Source: Gulosibacter hominis (GTDB lineage Bacteria; Actinomycetota; Actinomycetes; Actinomycetales; Microbacteriaceae). From it: DNA of 64,000 nucleotides. The translations under genes and the position numbers were made by a program. The number at the start of each line of letters is the position of its first letter. The first letter of the stretch is position 1. The notes under the pieces were generated by a model. The model saw only the letters and a list, made by a program, of their open reading frames with translations. It was not told where the DNA came from and did no database searches. The stretch is from the NCBI RefSeq assembly GCF_904842695.1, contig NZ_CAJGWQ010000006.1:1-64000 (forward strand), read 5' to 3'. This document shows, piece after piece, positions 16,550 through 27,513 of the stretch.

Positions 16550-17770
16550 CTAGGCCTGGTCGGTGTCGGGAAGCACAATCGGGGCGGTGTCGGCGCGGGG
16601 AAGCGCGGTGCCGTCGCTCAGGTCGGGCAGCCAGGGGATCGCCACGAGCGACACGATAAGCGCTGCGGCCGAAAATCCCGCGCCGATAAGCAGGCCGCCC
16701 AGGGCGCCCATCGCATCGATGGCGATGCCGGCGAAGGCGCTGGCGATTGCCACACCAACGAGCTGTGCCGTGCCGAGCCACCCGAACGCTTCGGCGGTGT
16801 CGCTGAAGCGCACGGTGGCGCTGACGGCCGAGTTGGCGAGCGCGATCATCGGGGACGACGACATCCCGGTAATAAAAAACGCGAGGATGAACATCAGCGG
16901 GCTGCCGAGCGAAAACAGTGCCAGTGTGGTGCCAATAACGCCCAGGCCAACGCGCGCGGCCAGCGACCAGCGTGGCATCGCCAGTAGTCCGGCGCCGAGC
17001 CCGCCAATGAGCGATCCCACCGCCGAAAGACCGAGCACGACCCCCACGAACGGGTCTTCGTGACCGAAGTGGGCGATCGCTGCCGCATCCAGTGCGCCCC
17101 AGGTGCCGATTCCAAACATGAAGACGACGGTCATGATCAGCACGACTGGCTCGCGCAGTACGGCCCCCATTTTTCGTGGCGAGTTGGGGATGCGCACCTG
17201 CCCGATTGGCTTGGAAGTCACGAACCAGATACCGCCGACAAGCAACACTGCCGAGCACAGCAAAATCCCGGTGCGCGGACCGAGCGTCGCCGCGATGATG
17301 GTGGTGAGTAGCGGCCCGAGAATCCAGATGATCTCTTGCAGTGTCGCGTCGATGGCGAACACGGTGTTGATACGCGAGCTATCGGTGATCTTGGGGTAGA
17401 CAGTGCGCACCGCCGGCGGAATTGGCGGGATGGTGAGCCCGGTGATGAACACGAGCGGGAACAGCAGCTGCATCGGGGGAGTGGTGAGCCCCAGGATGGC
17501 GAGGGTGATCGAGCTCAGCGCGATGGTGGGCACGAGCACGGTGCGCATCCCGAAGCGTGAGAGCAGCCGGCCGCCAAGGGGTCCGGCGATTCCCTGACCG
17601 ATTGCGAATGCGGCGATCGTGAACCCGGCGGCGGTGAAGTCGCCGTAGGTTTGTTCGATGTGGATGAGTAGCGCCACCGACAGCATCCCGGCGGGAAAGC
17701 GGGCCAGTAGCTGCGAGAACAGCAGCCGCGCGACATAGCGGATGCGGAGTGCTTCGAGATAGATGCGCAC
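16550..17770 (-). CDS. MFS transporter
   Basis: 406 residues from GTG 17770, which follows an AGAGGAG ribosome site; a longer frame from 17830 adds 20 unlikely residues. About twelve hydrophobic helices are visible in two groups of six separated by a cytoplasmic segment (VTSKPIGQVRIPNSPRKMG). A glycine-rich motif A-like loop occurs as GPLGGRLLSRFGMRTV. It resembles drug/metabolite efflux members of the major facilitator superfamily; the substrate is unknown. Confidence 0.85.
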   Translation of the reverse strand: MRIYLEALRIRYVARLLFSQLLARFPAGMLSVALLIHIEQTYGDFTAAGFTIAAFAIGQGIAGPLGGRLLSRFGMRTVLVPTIALSSITLAILGLTTPPMQLLFPLVFITGLTIPPIPPAVRTVYPKITDSSRINTVFAIDATLQEIIWILGPLLTTIIAATLGPRTGILLCSAVLLVGGIWFVTSKPIGQVRIPNSPRKMGAVLREPVVLIMTVVFMFGIGTWGALDAAAIAHFGHEDPFVGVVLGLSAVGSLIGGLGAGLLAMPRWSLAARVGLGVIGTTLALFSLGSPLMFILAFFITGMSSSPMIALANSAVSATVRFSDTAEAFGWLGTAQLVGVAIASAFAGIAIDAMGALGGLLIGAGFSAAALIVSLVAIPWLPDLSDGTALPRADTAPIVLPDTDQA

Positions 17771-17869
17771 GGGGCTCCTCTCATTGGTCGATGCGGCTCT
17801 GCGGATGACTGAACCCGCCAGGGGCTGCAATTGGATGCGCGCCCCCGGCGAGTTCGACGTGAGGAAATA

Positions 17870-19426
17870 CTAGCGGGGGTCGGGCACCTGCCAACCCGCT
17901 TCGCGCAGCGCGGCGCGCGCGGCGTCTTTCACCGAGTAGGGGATGTGTTCGCCGCGCACTTCGCGGGCGAGTTCGTGGCCGTTACCGCCGATAAAAATCA
18001 CGTCGTTTTCGGTGGCGATTGATACCGCCTTGGCGATGCCCGCGGCCGGGTCGGCGACCTCATGCACCTCGTGTTCGGGGAACTCTTTGTGGAGAGTGTC
18101 GAGCAAAGCCGCGCGAATGGCGGCCGGGTCTTCAAATCGCGGGTTGTAGTCGGTGATGACCACCACATCGGCGATGGCTGCGGCGCGGGCCATATCGGGG
18201 CGCTTTGTGGTGTCGCGGTCGCCGTCGGCACCAAACACAGCGAAAAGCTTGCCGGGGGTGAGCTGACGCAGGCTCGACAGCACGGTGCGCATCGAGCCGG
18301 GAGTGTGGCCGTAGTCGGTGTAGATGCGCGGGCCGGGGCCGTCGGGGTTGACCACGTCGAGTCGGCCCGGCAGAGTGACTTGCAGCCCTCCGATGGCTTC
18401 GAGGGCCGCGGCAATCTCTTCGAGCGGGGTGCCGGTTTGGGTGAGCGCCACAATTGCGAGCGCGGCATCGAAGGCGACGAACCAGCCGGGCTGGCTGACG
18501 CTGCTATTGAGGGTGCGGCCCTCGCGGTGGGTGAGCGTGAAGTCGGTGCGGGTGAGGGAGACCTGTTCGGCGTTGAAATGCCAATCGGCGTCGAGGTCGG
18601 CGCGGGTGGTGACCGTTTCTACCGGCACCGAGGCGATCGAGGCGAGTTCACGGCCCCAGTCATCATCGATGGAGATCACGCCGCGGTGGGCGCGCTCAGG
18701 AGTGAAGAGTTCGGCCTTAGCGGCGAAATATTCGCGCATATCGGCGTAGTCGTCGAGGTGGTCCTGTGAGAGGTTCGTGAAGATGGCCGAGTCGAACACG
18801 AACCCGTCGACGCGGTGGCGGGTGAGGGCGTGGGCAGACACCTCAAGAGCGGCCACTGCAACCTGCTCGGCGCGCATCTCGGCTACGAGTGCGTGCAGGT
18901 AGTCGCTTTCGGGGGTGGTGAGTCCGCCGCTGCGTTCGGTGGATACGATCCGCTCGCCGATGCGCTGTTCGACGGTGCTCGACAGGCCGCTGCGGACGTG
19001 CAGCGCATCAAGCAGCGCGAGCAGCAGGTAGCAGGTGGTGGTTTTGCCATCGGTGCCGGTGACACCGATCAGCGTGGGGTTTCCTGCCTCGGTGCCGTAG
19101 ACCAGCGCCGCAGTTTTGCCGAGGAGTTCGCGCGGCGCATCCACCACGATGATTGGCAGCCCGGTGGGCCGCGCGTATTCGACACCCGGCGCGTCGGTGA
19201 GCACGGCGAGAGCGCCGGCGCGCTGGGCGGCGGCGGCGAATTCGGCGCCGTGTCGACGGGCTCCGGGAACGCCAACAAAAAGATCGCCGGCGCTGACCGA
19301 GTTGGTTGAGCTTGAGACGCCGGTTACGCGCAGCTGTCCGCTTGCGGCCGAAACGAGTTGGGCACCGGGCAGTAGCTCAACGAGTTCTTGCAGGGTGCGG
19401 CCGCGGGTCTCGGCGGGTTCGGTCAT
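17870..19426 (-). CDS. murE: MurE-type UDP-N-acetylmuramyl-tripeptide synthetase
   Basis: 518 residues, Mur ligase with all three domains. The ATP loop is GVTGTDGKTTT, the central domain has LEVSAHALTRHRVDGFVFDSAIFTNLSQDHLDDYADMREYFAAK with the carbamylated-lysine region, and the C-domain has DYGHTPGSMRTVLSSLR and FGADGDRDTTKRPDMA. It adds the third amino acid of the peptidoglycan stem. The usual D-N-P-R specificity motif reads DYNPRFEDP, with Tyr where the motif Asp normally stands, so the amino acid cannot be assigned. It is isolated from a division/cell-wall cluster and could be a paralogue. Confidence 0.85.
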   Translation of the reverse strand: MTEPAETRGRTLQELVELLPGAQLVSAASGQLRVTGVSSSTNSVSAGDLFVGVPGARRHGAEFAAAAQRAGALAVLTDAPGVEYARPTGLPIIVVDAPRELLGKTAALVYGTEAGNPTLIGVTGTDGKTTTCYLLLALLDALHVRSGLSSTVEQRIGERIVSTERSGGLTTPESDYLHALVAEMRAEQVAVAALEVSAHALTRHRVDGFVFDSAIFTNLSQDHLDDYADMREYFAAKAELFTPERAHRGVISIDDDWGRELASIASVPVETVTTRADLDADWHFNAEQVSLTRTDFTLTHREGRTLNSSVSQPGWFVAFDAALAIVALTQTGTPLEEIAAALEAIGGLQVTLPGRLDVVNPDGPGPRIYTDYGHTPGSMRTVLSSLRQLTPGKLFAVFGADGDRDTTKRPDMARAAAIADVVVITDYNPRFEDPAAIRAALLDTLHKEFPEHEVHEVADPAAGIAKAVSIATENDVIFIGGNGHELAREVRGEHIPYSVKDAARAALREAGWQVPDPR

Positions 19427-19664
19427 GGTTGGTCCTCAATCTGGCGGGGATGCAGTGCGGTGACGGTTTATTCTCTCGCATTCGTCGGTGGGTGAGGATG
19501 CGGCGGGCCGGATGCGGGCGAAGCGACGGAAATGTCGGTGGCTGGTGATGGAGTTGTGCACAGCAACTGATGGGAGGTGTGAATTGCTTGTTGATAGTTG
19601 GTGGAAAAGCTCGCCGACACGCCGATTTGCTGTGGAATTTCATGTGGAGAACTACACGCTTGTA

Positions 19665-19711
19665 ATACAGCATCTAGTGGTGTTAGCCTCATCAGGCACA
19701 AGATGTTGTGG
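19665..19711 (+). promoter_or_regulatory. Two tandem NrdR boxes
   Basis: Box 1 is ATACAGCATCTAGTGG (19665-19680) and box 2 is GCACAAGATGTTGTGG (19696-19711). They agree at 10 of 16 positions and their starts are 31 bases apart, three helical turns. NrdR, the ATP/dATP-sensing repressor, typically binds such paired 16-base boxes before class Ib nrd operons. They lie 120-166 bases before nrdH. Confidence 0.75.
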
Positions 19712-19830
19712 CTGACGAGAGTTGTAGCGGCGGTCGCAACCCATTCGCTAACGGGCACGAGCCGATCCAGTATCAGCTCCGCATCCCGCCGGTAATTTCC
19801 AGATCAAATCACTAAATCGAGGCCCCTCAA

Positions 19831-20067
19831 ATGACTATTTCTGTGTACAGCAAGCCCTCCTGCGTCCAGTGCACTGCCACCTACCGTGCCCTCGATAAGC
19901 AGGGCATCGAGTACGAAGTGTTCGACCTGTCGGAAGACGAGAAGGCGCTGCAGACGGTGAAGGAGCTCGGCTACCTGCAGGCTCCGGTGGTTGTTGCCGG
20001 CGACGACTCGTGGTCGGGATTCCGCCCCGACAAGATCAACGAGCTCAAAAACCTGCTCTCGGCCTAG
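19831..20067 (+). CDS. nrdH: Glutaredoxin-like protein NrdH
   Basis: 78 residues. The redox motif is CVQC (Cys11, Cys14), and the C-terminal segment has the NrdH-type [12 protein letters not shown]. NrdH is the electron donor that reduces the NrdE active-site disulfide, itself being reduced by thioredoxin reductase. First gene of the nrdHIE cluster; nrdI starts 8 bases after its stop. Confidence 0.97.
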   Translation: MTISVYSKPSCVQCTATYRALDKQGIEYEVFDLSEDEKALQTVKELGYLQAPVVVAGDDSWSGFRPDKINELKNLLSA

Positions 20068-20075
20068 GAATCGCA

Positions 20076-20489
20076 ATGGCCAGGCTGATCTACTTTTCGA
20101 GCGTGTCTGGAAACACGCAACGATTCGTAGAGAAACTTGGTCGCGAAGCTCGTCGCATCCCGTTGCGCACGAGCGACGACACGATTCTCGCCGATGAGCC
20201 CTTCGTGCTCATCGTGCCCACCTACGGTGGCGGCACCACCAAGGGCGCCGTCCCCAAGCAGGTGATCAAGTTTCTCAACGTGCCAGACAATCGGGCACTC
20301 CTGCGCGGGGTGATCGTTGGCGGCAACACTAACTTCGGCGTCGGCTACTGCCTTGCGGGCGACATCATCGCCCGCAAGTGCAATGTGCCGGTGCTCTATC
20401 GATTCGAACTCTTTGGCACCCCGGAAGATGCCGAAAAAGTGAACCGGGGGCTCGACCAGTTTTGGCAACAAATGGAGGCAGTGGCGTAA
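20076..20489 (+). CDS. nrdI: Ribonucleotide reductase flavodoxin NrdI
   Basis: 137 residues from ATG 20076. The FMN-binding loop is [15 protein letters not shown], and [18 protein letters not shown] and [41 protein letters not shown] are typical of NrdI. It supplies the oxidant that builds the dimanganese-tyrosyl cofactor of NrdF. The stop overlaps the nrdE start (TAATG). Confidence 0.97.
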   Translation: MARLIYFSSVSGNTQRFVEKLGREARRIPLRTSDDTILADEPFVLIVPTYGGGTTKGAVPKQVIKFLNVPDNRALLRGVIVGGNTNFGVGYCLAGDIIARKCNVPVLYRFELFGTPEDAEKVNRGLDQFWQQMEAVA

Positions 20490-22621
20490 TGGCCAGTACA
20501 GATCAGAACACTCACAGCGAGCTCGATTTTCACGCGCTCAACGCGATGCTCAACCTTTACGACGCGAACGGCCAGATTCAGTTCGATAAAGACCGCGAGG
20601 CCGCACGCGCGTACTTCCTGCAGCACGTTAACCAGAACACCGTGTTTTTCCACGACCTCGACGAGCGGCTGCGCTACCTCATTGACAACGAGTATTACGA
20701 GGCCGAGGTTATCGACCAGTACTCGCGCGAATTTATCGCCGAACTGCGCGACCATGCCTTCAAGCAGAAGTTCCGTTTCCCCACCTTCCTGGGTGCGTTC
20801 AAGTTCTACACCTCGTACGCGCTGAAAACCTTCGACGGTGGCCGCTACCTCGAACGCTTCGAAGACCGCGTGCTGATGGTTGCGCTCGGGCTCGCACGGG
20901 GCGATGAAAAACTTGCTCGCAAGCTCGTCGATGAGATGCTCTCGGGACGTTTCCAGCCGGCAACCCCCACCTTCCTCAACGTTGGTAAGCGGCAGCGCGG
21001 CGAGTTCGTCAGCTGCTTCCTGCTGCGCATCGAAGACAACATGGAGTCGATCGGTCGCTCGATTAACTCGGCGCTGCAGCTGTCGAAGCGTGGCGGCGGT
21101 GTTGCATTCAACCTCTCGAATATCCGCGAGGCGGGCGCTCCGATCAAGCAGATCGAAAACCAGTCGTCGGGCATCATCCCGGTTATGAAGCTGCTCGAAG
21201 ACTCGTTCTCGTATGCGAACCAGCTCGGTGCTCGTCAGGGTGCCGGTGCCGTCTACCTTTCGGCACACCACCCCGACATCCTCAGCTTCCTCGACACCAA
21301 GCGTGAAAATGCCGACGAGAAGATCCGCATCAAGACCCTCTCACTCGGCATCGTCATCCCCGACATCACCTTCCACCTGGCGAAAAAGAACGAGCCGATG
21401 TACCTGTTCTCGCCCTACGATGTCGAGCGCGTGTACGGCAAGCCGTTCGGTGACATTTCGATCACCGAGCACTACTACGACATGGTTGATGACGACCGCA
21501 TCCGCAAAACCCGCATCGATGCCCGTCAGTTCTTCCAGACCGTTGCCGAGATTCAGTTCGAATCGGGTTACCCCTACATCCTGTTCGAAGACACCGCCAA
21601 CCGGGCCAACCCGATTGCCGGCCGGATCAACATGTCGAACCTCTGCAGTGAGATTCTGCAGGTGAACTCGCCCTCCACCTACAACGCCGACCTCAGCTAC
21701 GAGCACATCGGTGACGATATTTCGTGCAACCTTGGCTCGATGAACATTGCCATGGCAATGGACAGCAAAAACCTCGGCGAAACGGTTGAAGTGGCGATTC
21801 GCGGCCTCACCGCGGTGAGTGACATGAGCTCGATCGACTCGGTGCCGTCGATCCGTGACGGTAACGCGAAGTCGCACGCCATCGGCCTCGGCCAGATGAA
21901 CCTGCACGGCTACCTCGGTCGTGAGCGCGTGCACTACGGTTCGGAAGAGGGTCTCGATTTCACGAACATCTACTTCTACGCCGTGCTGTTCCACGCAATT
22001 CGCGCGTCGATGACCATCGCCCGTGAGCGCGGCGAGCGCTTCGACGGGTTTGAAGAGTCGAAGTACGCCACCGGTGAGTTTTTTGACAAATACATCGACC
22101 AGGAGTGGGCTCCCGCCACTGAGCGTGTGCGTGAACTGTTTGAGGGGCACGATATTCCCACGCAGGACGACTGGCGTCAGCTCAAGGCCGATGTGCAGCA
22201 GTACGGCATGTACAACCGCAACCTGCAGGCGGTGCCGCCCACCGGGTCGATTTCGTACATCAACAACTCGACCTCGTCGATTCACCCGATCGCCTCGAAG
22301 ATCGAGATCCGTAAGGAAGGCAAGCTCGGGCGCGTGTACTACCCGGCACCATTCCTCACCAACGACAACCTCGAGTATTTCGAGGATGCATACGAGATCG
22401 GCTACGAAAAGATCATCGACACCTACGCGGCGGCCACCCAGCACGTCGACCAGGGACTGTCGCTGACGCTGTTCTTCAAAGACACGGCGACCACGCGCGA
22501 TATTAACCGCGCGCAGATCTACGCCTGGACCAAGGGCATTAAGACGATCTACTACATCCGCCTGCGTCAGATGGCGCTGGAGGGAACCGAAGTTGACCAG
22601 TGCGTGAGCTGCATGCTCTAG
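20489..22621 (+). CDS. nrdE: Class Ib ribonucleoside-diphosphate reductase, alpha subunit
   Basis: 710 residues from ATG 20489. It reduces ribonucleoside diphosphates to deoxyribonucleotides. Seen: [38 protein letters not shown] with the first redox cysteine, NLCSEIL with the catalytic thiyl cysteine, and the C-terminal shuttle CVSCML. The short N-terminus lacking the ATP-cone of class Ia enzymes agrees with NrdE. Translationally coupled to nrdI. Confidence 0.97.
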   Translation: MASTDQNTHSELDFHALNAMLNLYDANGQIQFDKDREAARAYFLQHVNQNTVFFHDLDERLRYLIDNEYYEAEVIDQYSREFIAELRDHAFKQKFRFPTFLGAFKFYTSYALKTFDGGRYLERFEDRVLMVALGLARGDEKLARKLVDEMLSGRFQPATPTFLNVGKRQRGEFVSCFLLRIEDNMESIGRSINSALQLSKRGGGVAFNLSNIREAGAPIKQIENQSSGIIPVMKLLEDSFSYANQLGARQGAGAVYLSAHHPDILSFLDTKRENADEKIRIKTLSLGIVIPDITFHLAKKNEPMYLFSPYDVERVYGKPFGDISITEHYYDMVDDDRIRKTRIDARQFFQTVAEIQFESGYPYILFEDTANRANPIAGRINMSNLCSEILQVNSPSTYNADLSYEHIGDDISCNLGSMNIAMAMDSKNLGETVEVAIRGLTAVSDMSSIDSVPSIRDGNAKSHAIGLGQMNLHGYLGRERVHYGSEEGLDFTNIYFYAVLFHAIRASMTIARERGERFDGFEESKYATGEFFDKYIDQEWAPATERVRELFEGHDIPTQDDWRQLKADVQQYGMYNRNLQAVPPTGSISYINNSTSSIHPIASKIEIRKEGKLGRVYYPAPFLTNDNLEYFEDAYEIGYEKIIDTYAAATQHVDQGLSLTLFFKDTATTRDINRAQIYAWTKGIKTIYYIRLRQMALEGTEVDQCVSCML

Positions 22622-22636
22622 CATGAAGCACCCGAA

Positions 22637-22666
22637 GCGGGGTCGTTGCAGCAGCGACGGCCCCGC
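22637..22666 (+). terminator. Stem-loop after nrdE
   Basis: GCGGGG-t-CGTTGC pairs with GCGACG-g-CCCCGC across loop agca, in the 66-base gap between nrdE and the SIP gene. There is no T-run; it may attenuate transcription into the downstream genes. Confidence 0.55.
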
Positions 22667-22687
22667 CGCTGCTAGGAGCTAACTCAG

Positions 22688-23494
22688 ATGACCAAACTTG
22701 CAAGCCCCGCCACTGAACTCACGCGATTCGAGCCGCATGCCCGCCAGGTTCGGCTCGAATCGATGCACTGGCGTGCCGACAACCTCGTGAGCTGCTGGTT
22801 CACCGGTGCCGAGCTACACGATTTCGTTTCGCCCGCGGGTGGCGACCACATCAAGCTGCAGGTGCCGAACGCATCCGGTGAGCTCGTGGCGGCCCAGACT
22901 GATCCTGAAACCGGTCGGATCACCAACCGTGCCGAACTCGGGCTGCGCGATATGACACCGCGTGCCATCGACCGTGACGACCAGCGCCTACGCATCGATA
23001 TCGTCGCGCACGCCGGCGGCGTCGTGGGGCAGTGGCTCAACCGCGCCCAGCCCGGCGACGAATGCGCCATCATGGGCCCGCGCGGTTCACGTCAGGTTGT
23101 GGAACCGCTCGACCGCGTTATCGCGGTGGTGGATGCGGCAGCGCTTCCCGCAGCCGAACGGCGACTGGATGATTTCCAGCTGCCGGGGGAGCTGCACCTG
23201 CTTGGCATCCGCGATGTGGCGGCGCTTGATTTGCCCGAGGGTGTCGAGCTGTTTGAGCACGAGCTCAAGCGTGCCGACGACTGGGGTGCCGTGGCAGCCG
23301 AGGTTGTGGCACGCATCCCCGCCGATGAGCGCGTACTCATCTGGGGTGCCGGTGAGGCGCACGGTGTCGCGCAGCTGCGCGGCCGTGCCGGCGAGCTTGC
23401 CCGCGAGGGGCTGTTCGGACAGTTCAACGGGTATTGGCAAGTTGGTGTTGCCGAGTACGACCACCACGCCGATCTCCCTACGCCTACCAACTAA
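22688..23494 (+). CDS. Siderophore-interacting flavoprotein (SIP, FAD-binding)
   Basis: 268 residues. The FAD-binding_9 domain is indicated by RDMTPRAIDRDDQRLRIDIVAHAGGVVGQWLNRAQPGDECAIMGPRGS, and the C-terminal SIP domain by WGAGEAHGVAQLRGRAGELAREGLFGQFNGYWQVG. Members reduce ferric siderophores with NAD(P)H or ferredoxin. Here the gene stands between nrdE and nrdF on the same strand, with a GGAG ribosome site. The placement suggests a link between iron release and NrdF metal loading, but that is inference. Confidence 0.88.
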   Translation: MTKLASPATELTRFEPHARQVRLESMHWRADNLVSCWFTGAELHDFVSPAGGDHIKLQVPNASGELVAAQTDPETGRITNRAELGLRDMTPRAIDRDDQRLRIDIVAHAGGVVGQWLNRAQPGDECAIMGPRGSRQVVEPLDRVIAVVDAAALPAAERRLDDFQLPGELHLLGIRDVAALDLPEGVELFEHELKRADDWGAVAAEVVARIPADERVLIWGAGEAHGVAQLRGRAGELAREGLFGQFNGYWQVGVAEYDHHADLPTPTN

Positions 23495-23514
23495 AAATTC
23501 AGTGGAACCGCTGA

Positions 23515-24528
<1,014 letters not shown>

Positions 24529-24551
24529 CGGATTGATTCTGTTCGCGGCAG

Positions 24552-24585
24552 GGGCCGGGATGCGCGTATGTGCGTGTCCCGGCCC
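24552..24585 (+). terminator. Terminator-like stem-loop after nrdF
   Basis: Nine-base stem GGGCCGGGA (24552-24560) with TCCCGGCCC (24577-24585), 24 bases after the nrdF stop. No strong U-run. It probably ends the nrd transcript. Confidence 0.75.
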
Positions 24586-24649
24586 GTTGCTTCGTGCGGG
24601 TAGCGGTTTGTGGGTGACAATAGGCGGTATCCGATGAAGGAGTGCCGCG

Positions 24650-27487
24650 TTGTCTGTTGCTTTTACCCCCGCCGCCCCAAACACTGAGTTCGACAAGCTT
24701 CTCGACCAGTTGCGGGAGTTGGCCGATTCGCGTCGGATGCAGGGCAACTATTTCGAAGAGTTGGTGCGGCACTTTCTGATGCAAGACGGCACCTGGGGGA
24801 GCGACTTCGCTCACGTGTGGCTGTGGAAAGACTGGCCGGATCGCACCGGTGCCGACACCGGCGCAGATCTTGTGGCGCAGCGTCGCGATGGTCGTCTTGT
24901 GGCGATCCAAACCAAGTTTTTCCGGCCCGAGCATCGGGTGCGCAAAGACGACCTCAATTCGTTTCTTGAATTTGTGGGGCGTGATGAGTTTGCTGAGGGG
25001 CTGTGGGTTGACACGACTTCGCAGCCGTGGTCGGCGAACGCGCTCGAGACGCTGAAAAATCGCACGAAACCGGTGAAACGCATCGGTCTCGAGCAGTTGC
25101 GCCATTCGAATATTGACTGGGCGAGCTACAACGTGCTCGATCCGCGCACGGCACCGCGGATGCATGAACTCAAGCAATTGCGGCCGCACCAGCACCAGGC
25201 GGTGAGCCAGGTGATGGCGGCGTTTGAGCGCGGCACCGAGCGCGGCAAGATGATCATGGCGTGTGGTACCGGTAAGACGTTCACCGCCCTGAAGCTCGCA
25301 GAGCGGGTAACCAAGCGGTTTGCCGGTGGTGGCCGGTCAACGATTTTGTTCATGGTGCCGTCGCTTGCTTTGCTGCAGCAGACACTCAACGAGTGGTCGC
25401 AGCAGCACGATCCCGAGCTGCCGTTGACGGCGTTCGTGGTGGGTTCGGATACGACGGTCGGTCGCAAACAGACTGGTGACATTACCAGCGTGGCGATTGA
25501 AGAGCTCGCGGCTCCGGCCACAACAGACGGCCGCGTGCTTGCTGAAAAGCTTGACCATCTCGCTTCGGGTGCCGACGGCATGGTGGTGGTGTTTTCGACG
25601 TACCAGTCGATTCAGGCGGTGCACGAGGCGCAGCAACTCGGTGTGGAAGCGTTCGACCTGGTGATTTGCGACGAGGCGCACCGCACCACCGGCGTGACGC
25701 TGAGCGATGAGGATGAGTCTTCGTTCGTGCGGGTGCACGATAATGACTACATTCAGGCAACGCGGCGTATCTACATGACCGCAACGCCGCGCATTTTTAA
25801 CGACCAAGTGAAAAACACTGCGGCGCAGCACGATGCCGAACTTGTTTCGATGGACGACGAGGCACTGTACGGCCCAGAACTGTACCGGTTGTCGTTCGGG
25901 CAGGCCGTTGAAGAGAACCTCCTCACCGACTACAAGGTGCTGGTGCTCGGGGTGTCGCAAGACCAGATCGCACAGGAGTTCCAGCAGCAGGTGGCCGACA
26001 GTACCTACGAGCTACCGCTTGATGACATGACGAAGCTGGTGGGTTGTTGGAACGGGATGGCGAAGCGTGAGGTTGGAGGTTTTGCCGAAGACTTCGGAGT
26101 CGATATTGAGCCGATGCGTCGAGCGGTGGCCTTCGCGAAGGATATTCGCACTTCGCAGCGGGTGGCGAGTGAGTTCCAGGCGCTGGTAGAGGATCATCTT
26201 TCGGATATTGACAATGATGATCCGAGTGATGACCTCACGGTGCAGGTGCGGCATGTTGACGGCACGATGCGCTCGACGCAACGTGAAGAGCTGCTCGACT
26301 GGTTGAAAGAAGAACCGGGCACCGATCGGCTGGGCCGCCCGGTGGCGCGGGTGCTCTCGAACGCGCGGTGCCTCAGCGAGGGCGTGGATGTGCCGAGTCT
26401 TGATGCGGTGCTCTTCCTCAACCCGCGTAAGTCGCAGGTGGATGTGGTGCAGGCTGTGGGGCGTGTGATGCGCCGCGCCGAGGGTAAACGCTATGGCTAC
26501 ATTATTTTGCCGGTGGTGATTCCGGCGGGAGTGGAGGCCGATGCAGCCCTGAACGAGAACGACCGCTATCAGGTGGTGTGGCAGGTGCTGCAGGCGCTGC
26601 GGGCGCACGATGAGCGGCTGGATGCGAAGATCAACCAGATGTCGGTGTCGGGGGTCGCTCCCGAAACAATCGTGGTCAAGGCGATCGATCTGTCGAAGCC
26701 GCGCCGCACCGAGACCGGTTCTGGTCGCGAGATCGGCACCGAGGGCGTGGATGAATTGCCGCAGCCTCGGGCGGTGGATGTGGCGCTGCCGGGGCTCGGC
26801 GGTGATTTTGATGCGGCGTGGAAAGACTCGGTGTACGCGAAGATCGTGCAGAAGGTCGGCGACCGGATGTACTGGGACGACTGGACGAAAGATATTGACA
26901 AGCTGGCGCGCAGTTTCATCACGCTGATCACCACACACCTGGATGCACCGGGCACCGATGTGCGCCCGTTTGAGGGCTTCATGAAGGCGCTGTCGCAGAC
27001 GGTGAATCCCGAGATTACCCGCGACGAGGTTATCGAGCTGGTGGCGCAGCACATGATTACGCTGCCGATTTTCGATGCGATGTTCCCCGACCGCGATTTT
27101 GCGCGCGAAAACCCGGTGTCGTCGGCACTCGAGAAGGTGGTGGCGCAGTTTGGCGAGAATGCCGGGTTTGCGCGCGAGCTTGAACCGCTTGAGGGGTTTT
27201 ATGCGAAGGTGACCACACGCATTCGCGGCCTGCAGGGGATGGCTGCGAAGCAGCAGATGCTGTTGACGCTGTACGACAAGTTCTTTTCGAAGGCGTTTCC
27301 GCGGCTTGCCGACCGGTTGGGCATTGTGTTCACCCCGGTGCCGGTGGTCGATTACATTGTGCGTTCGGCTGAGGTGCTGCTGCGGGCGGCGTTTGGTAAG
27401 TCGCTGTCAGACGAAGGGGTGCGCATTCTCGAAACTTTCATGCCACAACGGATACAAACGCGCGCCAACTACGATTTAGCCGCTTGA
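24650..27487 (+). CDS. Truncated Mrr-nuclease/DEAD-box helicase restriction enzyme
   Basis: 945 residues from TTG 24650, with AAGGAG 8 bases upstream. Residues 30-120 are an Mrr-like nuclease (Asp73, Gln87-x-Lys89 in GADLVAQ...AIQTK). A superfamily 2 helicase follows: Walker A ACGTGKT at 204-210, DEAH at 341-344, MTATPR near 373, and a helicase C-terminal domain with LSEGVDVPSLDAVLFLNP. The methylase domain begins (FTPVPVVDYIVRSAEVLLRAAFGKSLSDEGVRIL), but the expected DPFTGTG SAM motif is replaced by ETFMPQRIQTRANYDLAA and a stop. Homologous single-chain type ISP-like enzymes are around 1,600 residues. The cut coincides with a mobile-element junction, so the enzyme is probably inactive in modification and target recognition. 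Confidence 0.85.
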   Translation: MSVAFTPAAPNTEFDKLLDQLRELADSRRMQGNYFEELVRHFLMQDGTWGSDFAHVWLWKDWPDRTGADTGADLVAQRRDGRLVAIQTKFFRPEHRVRKDDLNSFLEFVGRDEFAEGLWVDTTSQPWSANALETLKNRTKPVKRIGLEQLRHSNIDWASYNVLDPRTAPRMHELKQLRPHQHQAVSQVMAAFERGTERGKMIMACGTGKTFTALKLAERVTKRFAGGGRSTILFMVPSLALLQQTLNEWSQQHDPELPLTAFVVGSDTTVGRKQTGDITSVAIEELAAPATTDGRVLAEKLDHLASGADGMVVVFSTYQSIQAVHEAQQLGVEAFDLVICDEAHRTTGVTLSDEDESSFVRVHDNDYIQATRRIYMTATPRIFNDQVKNTAAQHDAELVSMDDEALYGPELYRLSFGQAVEENLLTDYKVLVLGVSQDQIAQEFQQQVADSTYELPLDDMTKLVGCWNGMAKREVGGFAEDFGVDIEPMRRAVAFAKDIRTSQRVASEFQALVEDHLSDIDNDDPSDDLTVQVRHVDGTMRSTQREELLDWLKEEPGTDRLGRPVARVLSNARCLSEGVDVPSLDAVLFLNPRKSQVDVVQAVGRVMRRAEGKRYGYIILPVVIPAGVEADAALNENDRYQVVWQVLQALRAHDERLDAKINQMSVSGVAPETIVVKAIDLSKPRRTETGSGREIGTEGVDELPQPRAVDVALPGLGGDFDAAWKDSVYAKIVQKVGDRMYWDDWTKDIDKLARSFITLITTHLDAPGTDVRPFEGFMKALSQTVNPEITRDEVIELVAQHMITLPIFDAMFPDRDFARENPVSSALEKVVAQFGENAGFARELEPLEGFYAKVTTRIRGLQGMAAKQQMLLTLYDKFFSKAFPRLADRLGIVFTPVPVVDYIVRSAEVLLRAAFGKSLSDEGVRILETFMPQRIQTRANYDLAA
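27406..27459. other. Candidate left attachment junction (host-P')
   Basis: The restriction gene sequence ends at ATTCTC, and the element begins with GAAACTTTCATGCCAC. The segment 27439-27459 (catgccac then ggatacaaac) matches the right arm of the inverted repeat at 39500-39520. The GA at 27431-27432 aligns with the centre of that repeat and is the candidate crossover dinucleotide of a serine integrase. Confidence 0.65.
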
Positions 27488-27513
27488 TTGGTTCACGCCG
27501 AAGGAATTGACTA

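Noticed and set aside
19554-19660. TTGTGCACA and several TGTGGA words before nrdH as DnaA boxes or an origin
   Set aside because: No match to the full DnaA consensus in a cluster and no origin genes nearby; the region is explained better as the nrd promoter.
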